64,000 nt of DNA, taken from the NCBI GenBank assembly GCA_964505785.1, contig CAZDJZ010000009.1, positions 1-64,000 on the forward strand, in the 5' to 3' direction. Of the stretch, positions 1 through 10,712 are shown one piece after another (the stretch's first letter is position 1; the number at the start of each line of letters is the position of its first letter). This DNA is from CAYRTV01 sp964505785 (GTDB lineage: Bacteria > Acidobacteriota > Aminicenantia > Aminicenantales > Aminicenantaceae). Under the pieces are notes generated by a model that saw nothing but the letters and a program-made list of their open reading frames with translations, ran no database searches and had not been told where the DNA came from. The position numbers and the translations under genes are program-made.

Positions 1-2642
1 AGACCGCCGATGGTGACGCCGGAAAGTCCGGAGCCGCCTTCGGTGACGGTTCCGGCGATGGTGTAGGTGTTGAGTGTCGCCGTGTAGTCCTGAATTTGGT
101 CGCTGTGGACATCGGTATAATCAGAGGAGGCGGGCGTGAAGGTATACCCGGCCAGTGACGGTGTTACCGTGCCGGACCAGCCGCAGTCGACGGTGCCGGT
201 ATATTCGCCCAGCGAATTGGTGACCGGGTCGCCGGGCAGCCCGCTCATGACTGCGTCTTCCAGTCCGGAGCCGCCTTCCGAAACAGTACCGGAAATTGTA
301 TAGGTATCCAATGCGGCGGTGTAGTCTTCTCCGGTCTGGTTGGCGGTGACATTGGTGTAATCCATAGAAGCGGGCGTAAAGGTATAACAATCAAGAACCG
401 GCGTGACTGTCCCGCTCCAGCCGTGATCTACCGTCCCCGAATACTCGCCGAGCGAATTGGTGACCGGGTCGCCGGGCAGCCCGCTCATGACTGCGTTTTC
501 AAATCCGGAGCCGCCTTCGGTGACGGTTCCTGAAATCGTGTAAGTGATGAGAGCGGCTGTATAGTCTTCCCCGGTTTGATCGGCGGCGACTCCACTGTAT
601 GTGCGGTTGGCCGGTGTGAAGGTATATCCGGTCAAAGCCGGAGTGACTGTGCCGCCCCACCCGGAAACAACATAGTCTTCGTAATCGCCGCTTCCGTTTG
701 TAAAGGTATCATGCGGCAGCCCGTTCATGTAGACGCTTTCCAGCCCGGAGCCGCCGGCGGTTACTGTTCCGGAAATAAGCGGAGAATAAGTCAGGGCGTT
801 ATATAAATTCAGCATCCCTTCGGATACGCATTTTCCGCTTAACGATGAGAGCGGCATGACGCTATTGAGAATACGGTCTTTGCGGGCGGACATAGATTCG
901 GAAGGAAAATAGGCTGCGCACATAGCCACAGCGCCGGTTACAAAAGGCGCAGCCGTAGACGTCCCGCCCCAGGAATTATAGCCGTAGGTGACGTCTGTAC
1001 CTACACCGATATCGTCAAGCAGCCATCCCCAGTACTGAACGGAATTATCCGTATCCATCCGGAACCGCATCCGGAACTGGGAGGTTTTTACACTTTCCGG
1101 CAGGGCGAAATCATAATCCGGAATCCAGTAATGAGCAAACCCGGAAAAATCGGTCAGCTGCGTCCAGGTGGAACCGCTGTCCCCGGACACTTCCACATAC
1201 GCATGATCGTAGTAATTTTCGATATAAAGGGCCGCTCCGAACCCGAGATGGACCGGCTGCCCCGCATACGCGGATAAGTCCAGGTCAGCCGCTGTCATCA
1301 GATAGGACCGGCAGTTGCGGTCATAGTCCGATCCCGGTGAATCGCTCCAGAAATGGGTGGGGCTGGGAACCGGAAATGATGCGTTCTCAAATCCCTCCTG
1401 GTCCGTGGTGATGGCCCAGTCATTGTGCGCGCCGCCGGCGGTCCAGTTGCCGTCGCCTGCTTCCATGTCATCGAAAAACAAATCGCCGGTTGAGGGAGCA
1501 TATTCACCCTTAACGGTGCTCAATATGGCAGCGCCGGGAGCGCCTAGATCGACTGTGGTTGTCCCGTAGTTATAAAGCAGAGCGCCGTCGCGGTCCACGC
1601 CGGTGACGGAAATAATATTGCTGCAGTCATAGGAAGCGGGGTAATGGGGGCTGCTGTCCGTGTCGTTGCCGTCATTGCCGGCTGCCGCACAAAAGAGGAT
1701 GCCGGCGGTTCCGGCCGCGTTAATGGCATCGCGCATAGTGCTGTCATAACTGCCGCCGCCGTAGGAGGCGTTAAGGGCCACGATGTTCACCCCGTGGTTG
1801 TTTTTAAGATCAATAAAATAATTGATGCATTCGAGGGCGTCGGAATTCCATCCGCTGCCGTCGGCATTTAAGAATTTCCCGGCAATCATTTTGACCGTCC
1901 AGTTGACTCCGGTCACCCCTTGGGCATTGTTTCCGGTGCTGCCGATGATGCCGGCGACATGGGTGCCGTGCGTATTCGTGTCCATAGGATCGCCGGAGCC
2001 GGTAATGGCATTTATTCCGTGAATGTCATCCACATAACCATTGCCGTCATCGTCGATGCCGTTGTTCGGTGTTTCACCGGGATTGGCCCAGATATTGGCC
2101 TGGAGGTCGGGATGATTGTAATCGATGCCGGAATCGATTACACCGACCACCACCGTGTCCGAGCCGGTGGTGAAATCCCAGGCTTCGGGTGCATCGATAT
2201 CGATATCCGGTGTGCCGCCTTCCTGTCCGGTATTATGCAGGCCCCACAGATCGCCGAAATCCGTATCATTTGGAAATTGGTCCAGTGCGTGCACTTTATA
2301 ATCCGGGGAGACGGAAAAAACAGTCGGATTTCTTTTTAATTTCCGGATTAATTTTTCCGTTGATTTATCTTTTGAGCCAACCAGGGCGTACTGACAGCCC
2401 TGAACGCGGGATATGGCCGGGAATGTTTTTATGGTTTCCAATCCCAGGCCTGCGATCACATCACGGGCTGCTGACTGTCCCACGCCCCGGGTGAATTTAA
2501 CCAGCACCCTGCCCTCGGCATAAGCCTGTTCCGCTCCGGGAATGGATTGGGGACCGTTACTTAAAAATGAATACCCGGCCAAAAACAAACCGGATACCAA
2601 GAAAATTCCTAGAAATATAGGGATAGTTGTCTTTTTAATCAA
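1..2642 (-). CDS. Secreted subtilisin-like (S8) serine protease A, 3' end beyond window
   Basis: Reading leftwards from 2642 the frame stays open to the window edge (about 880 codons seen, C-terminus missing). I chose the TTG at 2642-2640 because AAGGAGGAAGAA sits just upstream and a signal anchor (MIKKTTIPIFLGIFLVSG) follows. A propeptide-like region carries the GRVLVKF motif. The S8 catalytic domain then shows Asp in VIDSGIDYNHPDL, His in THGTHVAGIIG and Ser in WGGTSTAAPFV. An interposed jelly-roll-like segment (DLFFDDMEAGDGNW onwards) lies before the Ser, as in its neighbour. From about 790 to 1 the protein changes to ~80-residue repeats of the ISGTVTEGGSGLE...DYTA type. It should be exported and degrade external protein. 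It is a tandem paralogue of the gene at 2811-9123, and the two are nearly collinear in the catalytic part. The substrate is unknown. Confidence 0.9.
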   Translation of the reverse strand, partial: MIKKTTIPIFLGIFLVSGLFLAGYSFLSNGPQSIPGAEQAYAEGRVLVKFTRGVGQSAARDVIAGLGLETIKTFPAISRVQGCQYALVGSKDKSTEKLIRKLKRNPTVFSVSPDYKVHALDQFPNDTDFGDLWGLHNTGQEGGTPDIDIDAPEAWDFTTGSDTVVVGVIDSGIDYNHPDLQANIWANPGETPNNGIDDDGNGYVDDIHGINAITGSGDPMDTNTHGTHVAGIIGSTGNNAQGVTGVNWTVKMIAGKFLNADGSGWNSDALECINYFIDLKNNHGVNIVALNASYGGGSYDSTMRDAINAAGTAGILFCAAAGNDGNDTDSSPHYPASYDCSNIISVTGVDRDGALLYNYGTTTVDLGAPGAAILSTVKGEYAPSTGDLFFDDMEAGDGNWTAGGAHNDWAITTDQEGFENASFPVPSPTHFWSDSPGSDYDRNCRSYLMTAADLDLSAYAGQPVHLGFGAALYIENYYDHAYVEVSGDSGSTWTQLTDFSGFAHYWIPDYDFALPESVKTSQFRMRFRMDTDNSVQYWGWLLDDIGVGTDVTYGYNSWGGTSTAAPFVTGAVAMCAAYFPSESMSARKDRILNSVMPLSSLSGKCVSEGMLNLYNALTYSPLISGTVTAGGSGLESVYMNGLPHDTFTNGSGDYEDYVVSGWGGTVTPALTGYTFTPANRTYSGVAADQTGEDYTAALITYTISGTVTEGGSGFENAVMSGLPGDPVTNSLGEYSGTVDHGWSGTVTPVLDCYTFTPASMDYTNVTANQTGEDYTAALDTYTISGTVSEGGSGLEDAVMSGLPGDPVTNSLGEYTGTVDCGWSGTVTPSLAGYTFTPASSDYTDVHSDQIQDYTATLNTYTIAGTVTEGGSGLSGVTIGG

Positions 2643-2810
2643 TTCTTCCTCCTTAGCCTGCAGATAAAAAAGCCGCTTCCAAAGCTTTTTATCTTAAATA
2701 AACTAAATTCTGGAGAAAATTTACCACAATTAAAAAGATAAAGCAAATATTTATAGCGACTTAAATAAAAATGATTTTAATAAATGAAAAAAATAACCAC
2801 CACTTTCCTT

Positions 2811-5800
2811 TCAATACTGCACTGCTTTGTGGGATGCCGGGTCATTCGTAACACTATTGGCGCTCGCCCCGTACATGATCAGTTGCCCCGAACCTGAAGT
2901 GACTTCGACTTTAATCCAGGTGTTGTTGTATGTATAGTTCGGATAAGGGACTCCGGCTTCACTGAACGGAGAGAAAGCTTGATAATGATGTCCGGAAAAA
3001 GATTTTGTGACCGGTGTGCCGATGGTGTTGCCGTATTGGTCTATTAGAGTAAACGTTGCGGTAACAGAATCATCCGTAGGATTAAAAGCGCCGAAGGCTG
3101 TGCGGAAGGTATCCGTTGAGAGCAGGTTTTGCACCATCATCGTGCGGCCGGTTCCTAGTGTGTTTGCGGTATGGCGGCTGAGTCCCTGAAATGTCTTGGA
3201 GTAATTTTCATTGAGGGTACGGGCGATGACCTGAATTTTGTGTGACTCGTCCTGTGTCACGAATTCAACTGTCCCGACCTGTCCTTCATAATTAAATCCC
3301 GAATCCAGTTGGCTGAGAATGTTTAGAAGGTTGCTGGTTTTGACACTGGTTCCGGGTCCGGTTCCTGTAAACAGAACCACTGGTCCGCGCCGCACACCTG
3401 CAGTTGAGTTGAAGTAAACGGACACTTCTGAGCCGCCGGTGATATCCGTGATTTGGACTTCCGTCATCCAGGTGCCTCCGCCGGCTGCTTCCGCCCACAG
3501 AACTTCGGGGATAACTTGATAGTTAGACGGGGAATTGAAGCCGCCGATGTCGCCGGCCTGAACCGCGATATGCACCGCCGGATCATTGGTATTGTTGTTG
3601 GCAGTAGCCCCGAAGCTTATCAATTCGCCGCTTCCTGACACCGGTGTGATTTTCATCCACACATTGTCATAGGAATATTCGGGATAAGGTACGCCCGCTT
3701 CTGTGAAAGGAGAGAAGCCCGCATATTGATGGCCGGAAACATTGCGTGTGAATGTGGAGCCGATAGTATTGCCGCTGCTGTCGATCAGTTCGAATTCCAC
3801 GGCAACAGATTCCTCAGTGGGATTGAATCCTCCGTAGGCTGTTCGGAATGTTTCATTAGAAACCATATTCTGTATCATCATGGGCCGGGAGACTGCGGCG
3901 GTATTGTCGTCATTATGATTTAAACCCTGAAAGGTTTTGGAATAATTGCCGTTCCGGGTGCGGGCGGTGACGTGGATCTTATGCCCGGGATCCTGGGTGA
4001 CAAACTCCATGGCTCCGAGTTTCTGATAGTAGCTGTATCCGTCATCCAGTCCGGCCAGCGTGCTTAAGATGTTATCGAATTTGACACTGAAATTCTCAAA
4101 AGAGGATGTCCACAGCACAAACGGCCCCCGCCTTTCCCCCGAGGCGGAATTGAAATAGACAGAGACTTCGGAATTACCGGTAACATCCGTTATTTGGATT
4201 TCCGTCATCCAGATGCCTGCGCCGACAGCCGGAGCCCACAAGACTTCCGGGATGACTTGATAATTGGAGGGAGAATTGGCATAGAAAGCTTCTGCGGTGT
4301 AATCCTGGCCGGTCTGGTCTTCGGTGACATTGGTGTAGGTCCGGTTTTCAGGTGAGAACAGATAACCGGCCAGCACCGGAGTGACCGTGCCGCTCCAGCC
4401 GTAATCTGCGGTGCCGTTGTAAGTGCCGTCTCCGGCAGTCACGGGCGGCGTTGGAAGCCCGGACAGGGTTACTCCGGAGAGTCCGGCGCCGCTTTCCGTC
4501 ACGGTTCCTGCGATGGTGACCGCGATCAAGCTTGCAGTGTAGTCTTGTCCGGTTTGGTCGGCGGCAACGTTGGNNNNNNNNNNNNNNNNNNNNNNNNNNN
4601 NNNNNNNNNNNNNNNNNNNNNNNNNNNNNNNNNNNNNNNNNNNNNNNNNNNNNNNNNNNNNNNNNNNNNNNNNTATAGTTAATGGAATCCGGCGTAAAGG
4701 AATATCCGGCGAGCACGGGCGCGGCGGTTCCGCTCCAGCCGTGGTCGACGGTGTCGTTATACGTCCCGTCTCCAGAGGTGGCGGGTGATGCCGGCAGCCC
4801 GGTTATTGTTACGCCTGATAACCCTGATCCTCCGGCAGTAACGGTGCCGGAAATGGTGTATGTCAGCAAGGCAGCAGTGTAGTCTTGTCCGGTTTGGTCG
4901 GCGGCAACGTTGGTATAGTTAATGGAATCCGGCGTAAAGGAATATCCGGCGAGCACGGGCGCGGCGGTGCCGCTCCAGCCGTGGTCGACGGTGTCGCTGT
5001 AGGTGCCGTTTGCGGCTGTAACGGGAGCTGAAGGGAGGCCGGTGATCGTGACGCCGGCAAGCTCCGCGCTGTCGGCTGTGACGGTTCCGGAAATTGTGAA
5101 ATAAAGCGGAGTCGCGGTATAGTCCCGGCCGGTTTGATCGGCAGTGACATTGCTGTAGGTGATGGATTCGGGTGTGAAGGAATATCCTGCCAGTGCGGGG
5201 ACAGCAGTTCCGCCCCATCCGTAATCGACAGTGTCGGAATAAGAACCGTCTGCGATGGTTCCAGGGGAAGCAGGCAGTCCGGTGATGGTCACGCCGGAAA
5301 GTCCGCTGCCGCCGGAAGTAACGGTTCCGGCAATGGTATATGTGAGCAAGGTGGCGGTGTAATCCTGCCCGGTTTGATCCGCAGTGACATTGCTGTAGGC
5401 GATGGATTCGGGTGTGAAGGAATACCCCGCCAGTGCGGGTACAGCGGTCCCGCTCCAGCCATAATCGACCGTATCACTGTACGTGCCGTCGCCTGCGGTG
5501 ACAGGAGCGGACGGCAGCCCGGTGATTGTAACGCCAGTGAGTCCGGATCCGCCTTCGGAGACGGTGCCGGAGATAGTGTATGTCAGCAAGACGGCAGTAT
5601 AATCCTGTCCGGTCTGATCCGCGGTGACATCGCCGTAGTTAATGGATTCGGGTGTGAAGGAATACCCTGCCAGTGCGGGTACAGCGGTTCCGCCCCATCC
5701 GTAATCGACCGTATCACTGTACGTGCCGTCGCCTGCGGTGACAGGAGCGGACGGCAGTCCTGTCATCGTTACGCCTGTGAGTCCGGAACCGCCATCGGTG

Positions 5801-8800
5801 ACGGTGCCGGATATGGTATATGTCAGCAAGGTCGCTGTGTAATCCTGTCCGGTCTGGTCCGCGGTGACACCGGTGTAGGAAATGGATTCGGGTGTGAAGG
5901 AATATCCTGCCAGTGCGGGGACAGCAGTTCCGCCCCATCCGTAATCGACCGTATCACTGTACGTGCCGTCGCCTGCGGTGACAGGAGCGGACGGCAGTCC
6001 TGTCATCGTTACGCCTGTGAGTCCGGAACCGCCATCGGTGACGGTGCCGGATATGGTATAGGTTAAAAGTTCAGCGGTATAGTTCTGGGTTTGATCATCA
6101 TGGACGTCAGTGTAATCTTTGGAAGCGGGAGTAAAGGCATAGCCGGTCAGAGCCGGGGTGACGGTGCCGCTCCATCCGCAGTCTACGGTTGCGGAATAGG
6201 TCCCGGAAGAATTGGTAGCCGGATTCCCGGGCAAACCGGTCATGGTGACGTTTTCCTGGCCGGTTCCTTCTTCCGTAACTGTGCCGGAAATGGTATAGGT
6301 ATTAAGAGAAGCCGTATAATCTTCGCCCGTTTGATCCGCGGTGACATCGGTATAGTCTCTGGATGCGGGATCAAAAGAGTTGCAGTCAAGGAACGGGGTG
6401 ACCGTTCCGCTCCATCCGTAATCTACAGGTGCGGAATACTCCCCTGAGGAATTTGTCACCGGGTCGCCGGGCAGGCCGGTGATGATGACATTTTCCAAAC
6501 CGGTGCCGCCCTCCGTGACGGTTCCGGAAATGATATATGTGATAATTTCCGCAGTAAAATCCTGGATTTGATCCTCATGAACATCGGAAAAATCTTGTGA
6601 AGCGGGAGTGAAAATATACCCTTCAAGAGTTGGGGTGACGGTACCGCTCCATCCGCAGTCCACGGTTGCGCTGTATTCTCCGTCCGAGCTGGTCGCAGGA
6701 TCCCCCGGGAGGCCGCTGATGACAACTCCTTCAAGTCCGCTTCCGTCCTCTGTGACCGCTCCGGAAATGGTAAACGTGTCAAGAACAGCCGTGTAGTCTT
6801 CTCCGCTCTGATTTTCCGTGATATTGGTGTACTCTATGGACTCAGGAGAGAAGGAGTAGCAGTCCAAAACCGGGGTGACGGTGCCGCTCCAGTCGTGATC
6901 GACCGTCCCGGAATATTCTCCGGCGGCATTGGTGACAGGATCTCCGGGCAGTCCGCCCATGACAACGTTTTCCAGTCCGGAGCCGCCGGTGGTGACCGTT
7001 CCGGAAATCTCATATGTCAGGATGGCCGCCGCGTAATCCTGAGCGGTTTGGTCTTCATTCACATTAATGTAAGTCCGTTGTTCCGGGGTAAAAGAATATC
7101 CGGTCAAGGCCGGAGTGACGGTGCCTGACCATCCGAAAGGCGTGTAATCCGAATATTCACCGCTCCCATTGGTGAAGGTGTTATGCGGCAAGCCTTCCAT
7201 GTAGACATTAGCCAGGCCGGTTCCCCCGTCGGTAACCGTTCCCGATATATCCGGGGATTGGGTCAATGCACCGTACAGGTTGAGCATGCCCCCGGAGACA
7301 CATTTACCGCTTAAAGAGGCCAGCGGGGCAGCGCCGTTAATGATCCGGTCGATGCGCGCGCTCATTGATTCTGAAGGAAACGCTGCCGCGCATATGGCGG
7401 CTGCTCCGGTTGCAAAAGGAGCAGCTGCCGATGTGCCGGATATGTTTTGATATCCGAAATTGATATTAGTTCCGACTCCGATATCATCCAGAAGCCAGCC
7501 GTCTTGTTCGAGAAAATAGTCGGAAACCAGCCGAAACCGCATCCGGAAATGAGAGGTTTTGACTTCTTCCGGCAGGGCGAAGTCATAATCCGGCCACCAG
7601 TAGTAGGGAAAACCGGAAAAATCAACCAAAGTGGTCCAGGTGTCCCCTCCGTCCCCGGAAACCTCAACATATCCATGGTCGATGAAAATCCAGAACCGTT
7701 CAATACGAATGGCGGCCCCGAATCCCAGGTGAACCGGCTGTCCGGCAAAGGAGGATAAATCCAGGTCGAACGCGTTCATCAGCCAGGCATCCGTGCCGCC
7801 GGCATAGTCGCTTCCCGGTGAATCGCTCCAAAAATGGGTGGGGCTGGGCACAGGATAGGATGGATTTTCAAATCCTTCCTGGTCTTCAGAGATAGCCCAG
7901 GAATTATTGGTACCGCCGGTGGTCCATTGGCCGGCACCGGATTCCATGTCGTCGAAAAAAAAGTCCCCGGCAGACGGTGTGTATGACCCTTTAGCAGTGC
8001 TTAATATTTCGCTTCCGGGAGCGCCTAGGTCAACAGACGAGGCGCCGTAGTTATGCATCAGGCTGCCGTTACGGTCTACACCGGTAACCGAGATGATATT
8101 GTCGCAGTCGTAGGAGGCCGGATAGAAGGGATCGGTGTCATTGTCGGTTCCTTCATTCCCGGCTGCGGCGCAGACAATGATGCCCGCCGACCCGGCGGCG
8201 TTGATGGCGTCTTCGACGATCGAGCTGTAGCCGCTGCCGCCGTAAGAACAGTTAATGGCCACAATATTAACGCCTTGGTTGGTTTTCAGGTCCACAAAAT
8301 AGTTGAGGCACTCAATGGCGTCCGAAGTGTTTCCGTTTCCATCGACATTTAAAAATTTCCCGGCGATCATTTTCACATTCCAGTTTACTCCAGTCACTCC
8401 GGCCGCATTGTTGCCGGCCGCGCCGATGATGCCGGCTACACGCGTGCCGTGTCCGTTATCATCCATGGGATTGCCGGTGTCGACAATGGTGTTAATGCCG
8501 TGGATATCATCCACCCATCCGTTTCCGTCGTCGTCAATTCCGTTCCCGGCGATTTCACCCGGATTAGTCCACATATTGGATTGGAGGTCGGAGTGATGGT
8601 AGTCAATTCCGGAATCAATGATACCCACCACGACCGATTCGGACCCAGTGGAAAAGTCCCAGCCCTCAGGAGCGTCTATATCGATATCCGGGGTGCCTCC
8701 GCTCTGCCCGGTGTTATGCAGGCCCCATAAATTCCCGAATTGCGGGTCATCAGGGAACCGGTCCAAGGCGTGAACCCGGTAATCCGGAGACACCGCAGCC

Positions 8801-9123
8801 ACCTTCGGCTGTTTTTTCAGCATCTGCAGAAGCTCCGGAGTGGTCATATCTGCGGATTCAATCAGGGCATATTGATGGCCGGTTATCCGGGCAAGGGCCT
8901 TATAATTCTTTACAGCCTCTATACCAAGTCCCGCTGCGATATCATTAACAGCGGACGCGCTTAATCCCCGGCTGAATTTCACCAGCACCCGGCCCTCGAT
9001 ATAGCCGGATTCCGGATGAGGAAAAGGGTGTGTTTCCTGTTTGAATAAGGAATATCCGGTTAAACAAAGAATGGAAACCAGAAGAATTCCGACGAAGACA
9101 GATGTGATGGAACGATTAAACAT
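2811..9123 (-). CDS. Giant secreted subtilisin-like (S8) protease B with tandem repeats (contains assembly gap)
   Basis: The ATG at 9123 is preferred over the longer frame from 9210, because GGGAGG lies at the right distance and a signal sequence (MFNRSITSVFVGILL) follows. Domains in order: signal anchor; propeptide-like segment with GRVLVKFSRG; S8 domain with Asp in IIDSGIDYHH, His in NGHGTRVAGIIG and Ser in SGTSAAAPFATG; at least twelve ~80-residue repeats; two copies of a ~220-residue domain beginning SNYQVIPEVLW; stop at 2811. The 100-N block at 4574-4673 puts the two halves in different frames. Removing exactly 100 bases restores one frame and gives about 2070 residues, so this is one gene and not two. 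It is probably a secreted or surface-displayed protease. It ends AVQY with no visible sorting signal or membrane anchor. Confidence 0.9.
4285..7255 (-). repeat. 240-bp coding tandem repeat array (80 aa per unit)
   Basis: Consecutive copies with a 240-bp period encode units such as ISGTVTDGGSGLTGV, then GLPSAPVT, GWGGTAVPALAGYSFTP and ADQTGQDYTA. At least twelve are visible, interrupted by the N block. The membrane-distal units (about 4.6-6.1 kb) are nearly identical at DNA level: the ~119 bp at 5702-5820 recur unchanged at 5942-6060. The units next to the protease domain are more diverged. This gradient suggests recent expansion at the distal end. The fold resembles carboxypeptidase-regulatory or Ig-like modules, judged by the Gly/Pro turn pattern and alternating hydrophobics. 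A second set lies at about 1-790 in protease A. Confidence 0.9.
4574..4673. other. Assembly gap of 100 N inside tandem repeat
   Basis: There are exactly 100 N, the usual placeholder for a gap of unknown size. The left flank ends gcaacgttgg and the right flank begins tatagttaatgg. In the next repeat unit (4905-4925) these two strings are directly adjacent. The flanks therefore abut seamlessly in the repeat register, and the real missing length is probably zero or a whole number of 240-bp units. The reading frames on both sides agree with that. Confidence 0.95.
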
Positions 9124-9427
9124 GATCGCCTCCCTTGTAATCGAGAAAAAGCCGCTTCCAAATGTAGATTGACTATTTTCCCTTATAGAATAATAAGTTA
9201 ATGCGGTCAACGCTAAAAGTCAACAAATAAAAGGGTAAGAAATATATAAATAATGAAGAGAATGTTTAGATACTGCACATTTACGCGTTTAAGTAAGGAA
9301 ATGGCGGTATTAGACCGCAAACGTGTTTGATGGCGTTTCCGGCAGAAGAGGATTTGTCCCGCCGTCCTGAACGTCAAGTCTATGTTCAGCGTCTTATAAC
9401 GGGTGTATTAATCAATCAAGTGCGGCT

Positions 9428-9456
9428 TTGACATGGCATGGATATTGCATTGTATC
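9428..9456 (+). promoter_or_regulatory. Possible promoter of the encapsulin operon
   Basis: TTGACA at 9428-9433 is followed after 17 bases by a weak -10 (TGTATC). It would place the transcript start near 9463, upstream of the hairpin at 9481-9530. The rest of 9124-9480 shows no gene. Confidence 0.35.
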
Positions 9457-9480
9457 AAGTAGAAGGATTTTATTTAACAG

Positions 9481-9530
9481 CCTGAATTATTCATGTGAAA
9501 ATGTTTGTATCAGCCGTGCAATAGTTCAGG
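9481..9530 (+). promoter_or_regulatory. 5'-UTR hairpin before the encapsulin operon
   Basis: CCTGAATTATT (9481-9491) pairs with AATAGTTCAGG (9520-9530). The RNA stem has 11 base pairs including one U-G wobble, with a 28-base loop. The ribosome-binding site of the cargo gene starts about 5 bases later. The same two 11-mers bound a longer segment at 29274-29399, so this may be a small mobile repeat recruited as a leader structure. Confidence 0.6.
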
Positions 9531-9548
9531 GCAAGAAAGGAGTTTTAA

Positions 9549-9878
9549 ATGAGCACGACATATCATGAATCGGGGCTTTCCAAAGAAGCGCAGTCGGCGC
9601 ACCGCGCTCTGGCAAGCATGATTGAAGAATTGGAAGCCGTTGACTGGTACAACCAGCGGGCGGATGTTGCCGAGGATGAAGAATTAAAGAAAATTCTTTT
9701 GCATAACCGGAATGAGGAAATCGAACATGCCTCCATGCTTTTGGAATGGCTGCGAAGACAAATTCCGGAGTTCGATGAAGAATTAAAAACTTATCTTTTC
9801 ACGGAAAAATCCATTGTGGAGATAGAAGAAGATGATGAAGAATCTTCATCCGGTTCGGGGGATCTCGGGATTAGATAA
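9549..9878 (+). CDS. Encapsulated ferritin-like protein (encapsulin cargo)
   Basis: This 109-residue all-helical protein belongs to the encapsulated ferritin (EncFtn) family, which oxidises Fe(II) inside encapsulin shells. The family's ligand pattern is visible: Glu27 in IEELEAVDWYNQRA, and Glu57 with His60 in EEIEHASML, matching the Glu/Glu-x-x-His ferroxidase set known from the Rhodospirillum protein. A long acidic linker (EIEEDDEESSSGSG) ends in GDLGIR, which fits the C-terminal targeting peptide that docks cargo on the inner shell. A strong AAAGGAG precedes the ATG. The shell gene starts 27 bases downstream, so the two are almost certainly co-transcribed and work together in iron storage or oxidative protection. 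Confidence 0.93.
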   Translation: MSTTYHESGLSKEAQSAHRALASMIEELEAVDWYNQRADVAEDEELKKILLHNRNEEIEHASMLLEWLRRQIPEFDEELKTYLFTEKSIVEIEEDDEESSSGSGDLGIR

Positions 9879-9905
9879 GCAGGAATCTGATAATAAGGAG
9901 GAATG

Positions 9906-10712
9906 ATGGATATTTTAAAGCGCAATTTAGCGCCATTAAGTGAAAAAGCCTGGGAAGAGATTGAAGACCAGGCAAAATTGACAATAAAAGCCAACCTGAC
10001 CACCCGCTCCGTGACGGATATCAGCGGACCACACGGATGGGAATTGGGTGCTGTGCCTACAGGCCGTGTGAAGGTGGCGGAAAAGACCGTGGATGGTGTT
10101 CCTTGGGGTATAAGAGAAGTGCTGCCGCTTGTGGAAATCCGGCTTCCGTTTACACTGGATCTCCAGGAAATGGATTCCATTTCCCGGGGTTTAAAAGACC
10201 CGGACATGGATGCTGTGGAAGAAGCGGCCCGGAAAGTCGCCCTTTTTGAAGAAAAAACCGTCTACTATGGGTTCAAAGGCGTAAAAGTCCAGGGGATCGC
10301 CGAGGCGTCGCCTCATAAGCCCTTGCCGGTACCAAATGATGCGTCCGGTTATCCGGAAATCATCGAAAAAGGATTGGTGGCTATTGAAGAAGAAGGAATC
10401 GGAGGCCCCTTTGATCTGGTTCTGGGTAATATTCCTTATCAGACGGTCATGGCCGGAGATGAACGCGGTTATCCGCTGAAAAAGCGCATCGAAGACATTA
10501 TCCGCGGCGAGCTGCGCTGGAGCCCGGTCGTCAAGGGCGGCGTGCTGATTTCCCGCCGGGGCGGTGATTACCTGCTGACATTGGGCCAGGATTTTTCCAT
10601 CGGCTATACCAGCCATACCAGCGGTACGGTTGAGCTCTATTTCACGGAGTCTATGACCTTTCAGGTCCTCGAACCGGCCGCCGCCATCGAATTCAAGCTT
10701 AAAACCAGCTAA
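9906..10712 (+). CDS. Encapsulin shell protein (family 1, linocin-M18-like)
   Basis: The 268-residue protein starts MDILKRNLAPLSEKAW, the characteristic encapsulin N-terminus that binds cargo peptides. It continues with the HK97-type fold expected of the family (GPHGWELGAVPTGR, then IREVLPLVEIRLPF). Two ATGs are adjacent (9903 and 9906). AAGGAGG at 9895-9901 leaves only one base before 9903 and four before 9906, so 9906 is preferred and also fits the family's start. It should self-assemble into an icosahedral compartment holding the ferritin-like cargo encoded just upstream. The length is normal for the family and no lesions are visible. Confidence 0.95.
   Translation: MDILKRNLAPLSEKAWEEIEDQAKLTIKANLTTRSVTDISGPHGWELGAVPTGRVKVAEKTVDGVPWGIREVLPLVEIRLPFTLDLQEMDSISRGLKDPDMDAVEEAARKVALFEEKTVYYGFKGVKVQGIAEASPHKPLPVPNDASGYPEIIEKGLVAIEEEGIGGPFDLVLGNIPYQTVMAGDERGYPLKKRIEDIIRGELRWSPVVKGGVLISRRGGDYLLTLGQDFSIGYTSHTSGTVELYFTESMTFQVLEPAAAIEFKLKTS

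Noticed and set aside
2811..4529. Separate 572-residue secreted protein
   Set aside because: Its start is an internal codon within a repeat. Removing the 100 N puts it in frame with the protease upstream.
5134..6066. Open plus-strand frame of 310 codons opposite the protease repeats
   Set aside because: It is the antisense of the tandem repeat; its periodic Gly/Cys-rich product follows from the repeat and it has no RBS. The same holds for the other plus frames at 1.3-8.9 kb.
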